Shown here one piece after another: positions 63,321-64,000 of a stretch of DNA of 64,000 bases. Below the pieces are notes generated by a model. That model was not told the origin of the DNA. It ran no database searches and worked only from the letters and a program-made list of their open reading frames with translations. The stretch covers positions 1 through 64,000 of the forward strand of contig JBAWWY010000001.1 in assembly GCA_037144355.1 (NCBI GenBank), in the 5' to 3' direction. Position 1 is the stretch's first letter. Every line of letters starts with the position of its first letter. The position numbers were made by a program, and so were the translations under genes. The stretch comes from JBAWWY01 sp037144355 (lineage in GTDB: Bacteria; Bacillota; Clostridia; Peptostreptococcales; Anaerovoracaceae).

Positions 63321-63841
63321 CGCAGAGGCGGCAGGGCAGCAATAAGATAGCTTTAAGTGCAATATTACTGGCATTTTGCATTTCAACTTTATTTTTCCAA
63401 AGTGTTTTTCCTTTTGCAAACTTTACTATTTACATAATTAGTTCTTTGTATATTGCTATTGTATTAATCGAAATAGGTATTCCTTATGCAGTATTATTTT
63501 ATTTTGCATCTTGCATCCTATCGTTCCTCATAGTACCTAATAAGGTATTTCTGGTTCCATATTTCATTTTTTTTGGAATATATGGGCTGGTTAAGTTTGG
63601 AATTGAAAAAATTGGCAATATGCCACTTGAAATAATACTGAAACTGGTAATTTTCAATGTCATTGCTTCAATGGGAATGTTGTTTATAAGAACTATGCTA
63701 TTTCAAAGTATAAGCTTACCCAACTTACCTATCATTTTAATAGTTGTTATTTTTGAAATCGCTTTTCTGGCTTATGATTATTTCTATACATTGTTTATTG
63801 ATTTTTATATCAAAAGAATACATAAATTAATAAGATTATAG
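63317..63841 (+). CDS. Integral membrane protein of unknown function
   Basis: A 174-residue protein with a basic N terminus (MTQRRQGSNK) and about five hydrophobic segments over the rest, possibly six; nothing family-specific is recognised. The ATG overlaps the dnaJ-like stop (ATGA). Co-occurrence with the J protein suggests a joint function, an inference. Confidence 0.75.
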   Translation: MTQRRQGSNKIALSAILLAFCISTLFFQSVFPFANFTIYIISSLYIAIVLIEIGIPYAVLFYFASCILSFLIVPNKVFLVPYFIFFGIYGLVKFGIEKIGNMPLEIILKLVIFNVIASMGMLFIRTMLFQSISLPNLPIILIVVIFEIAFLAYDYFYTLFIDFYIKRIHKLIRL

Positions 63842-63850
63842 GGGAGATTC

Positions 63851-64000
63851 ATGATTCCATTATCTACAAAGATGCGACCCGATACTTTAGAGGAGTTTAT
63901 CGGCCAAAACCATTTCATGTACAAGGACTCCTTGTTTTATAATTCGATTAAAAACAAGACTTTTGAATCGGCTATTTTTTTTGGCCCTTCAGGTGTTGGC
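63851..64000 (+). CDS. rarA: Replication-associated recombination protein RarA (partial, cut by window end)
   Basis: The first 50 residues of a RarA/MgsA-type AAA ATPase: PLSTKMRPDTLEEFIGQNHF and the beginning of the Walker A motif, IFFGPSGVG, at the window edge. GGGGAG precedes the ATG. Related RuvB and clamp-loader proteins share parts of this motif, but the MRPxxLEEFIGQ start is characteristic of RarA. Confidence 0.88.
   Translation, partial: MIPLSTKMRPDTLEEFIGQNHFMYKDSLFYNSIKNKTFESAIFFGPSGVG

Noticed and set aside
1..64000. Insertion sequences, integrases, prophage genes, toxin-antitoxin or defence genes.
   Set aside because: No transposase, integrase, phage structural, restriction or toxin-antitoxin signature was found among the translated frames.

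Overview
The window reads as a chromosomal segment of an AT-rich, anaerobic, Gram-positive (Firmicutes, class Clostridia) bacterium. The evidence is strong AGGAGG-type ribosome binding sites, several TTG starts, the order priA-def-fmt-rsmB-prpC-prkC-rsgA-rpe, an LTA synthase, oxygen-sensitive 4-hydroxybutyryl-CoA dehydratase, and a clostridial-type Tad pilus locus. A Sedimentibacter- or Clostridium aminobutyricum-like amino-acid/4-hydroxybutyrate fermenter is a reasonable guess, but the genus cannot be fixed from this sequence alone. There is no phage, transposase or CRISPR array. The window holds 62 protein genes (the last cut by the window edge) and 8 tRNA genes.

Layout. 1-190: 85-bp tandem repeats cut by the window edge. 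247-975: eight tRNA genes and a terminator. 1102-8426: malic enzyme, an amino-acid decarboxylase, thymidine kinase, a radical SAM protein, CoA-dependent succinate-semialdehyde dehydrogenase (sucD), queH and asnA. 8458-18261: the housekeeping run priA-def-fmt-peptidase-rsmB, then the prpC/prkC phosphatase-kinase pair with rsgA and rpe. 18441-23124: a NifU-like protein and the 4-hydroxybutyrate operon (abfD, a small Cys protein, abfT, 4hbD) behind a sigma-54-type promoter. 23218-33822: aroE, DUF975, murI/ltaE on the minus strand, pepF, nadK, a pseudouridine synthase, ilvC-ilvB. 34086-44183: an LTA synthase with a decayed GDPD-like tail, feoAB under Fur boxes, rmuC, nitroreductase, phosphoesterase, deoB-pdp. 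44457-53648: a nine-gene Tad/Flp pilus operon. 53766-64000: a 55-codon zinc-ribbon gene, livJHMGF, a CBS-ACT protein, speD-speE, a four-gene group of poorly known genes (small protein, DUF5685, DnaJ protein, membrane protein), and the start of rarA.

How it fits together. SucD reduces succinyl-CoA to succinic semialdehyde, 4hbD interconverts the semialdehyde and 4-hydroxybutyrate, AbfT makes 4-hydroxybutyryl-CoA, and AbfD dehydrates it towards crotonyl-CoA. This is the route of C. kluyveri (from succinate) and C. aminobutyricum (from 4-aminobutyrate). Branched-chain amino acid uptake (liv) and synthesis (ilvC-ilvB), polyamine synthesis (speD-speE, perhaps the decarboxylase), nucleoside salvage (tdk, deoB, pdp) and iron uptake (feoAB) complete the metabolic picture. 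The most unusual points are the sigma-54 promoter with its 5' UTR hairpin before abfD, the CGGCNP protein in that operon, the LTA synthase-pseudo-GDPD fusion, the zinc-site TadE-like protein, and a DUF5685 protein with two aspartate-rich motifs beside a DnaJ protein with a cysteine-rich tail.
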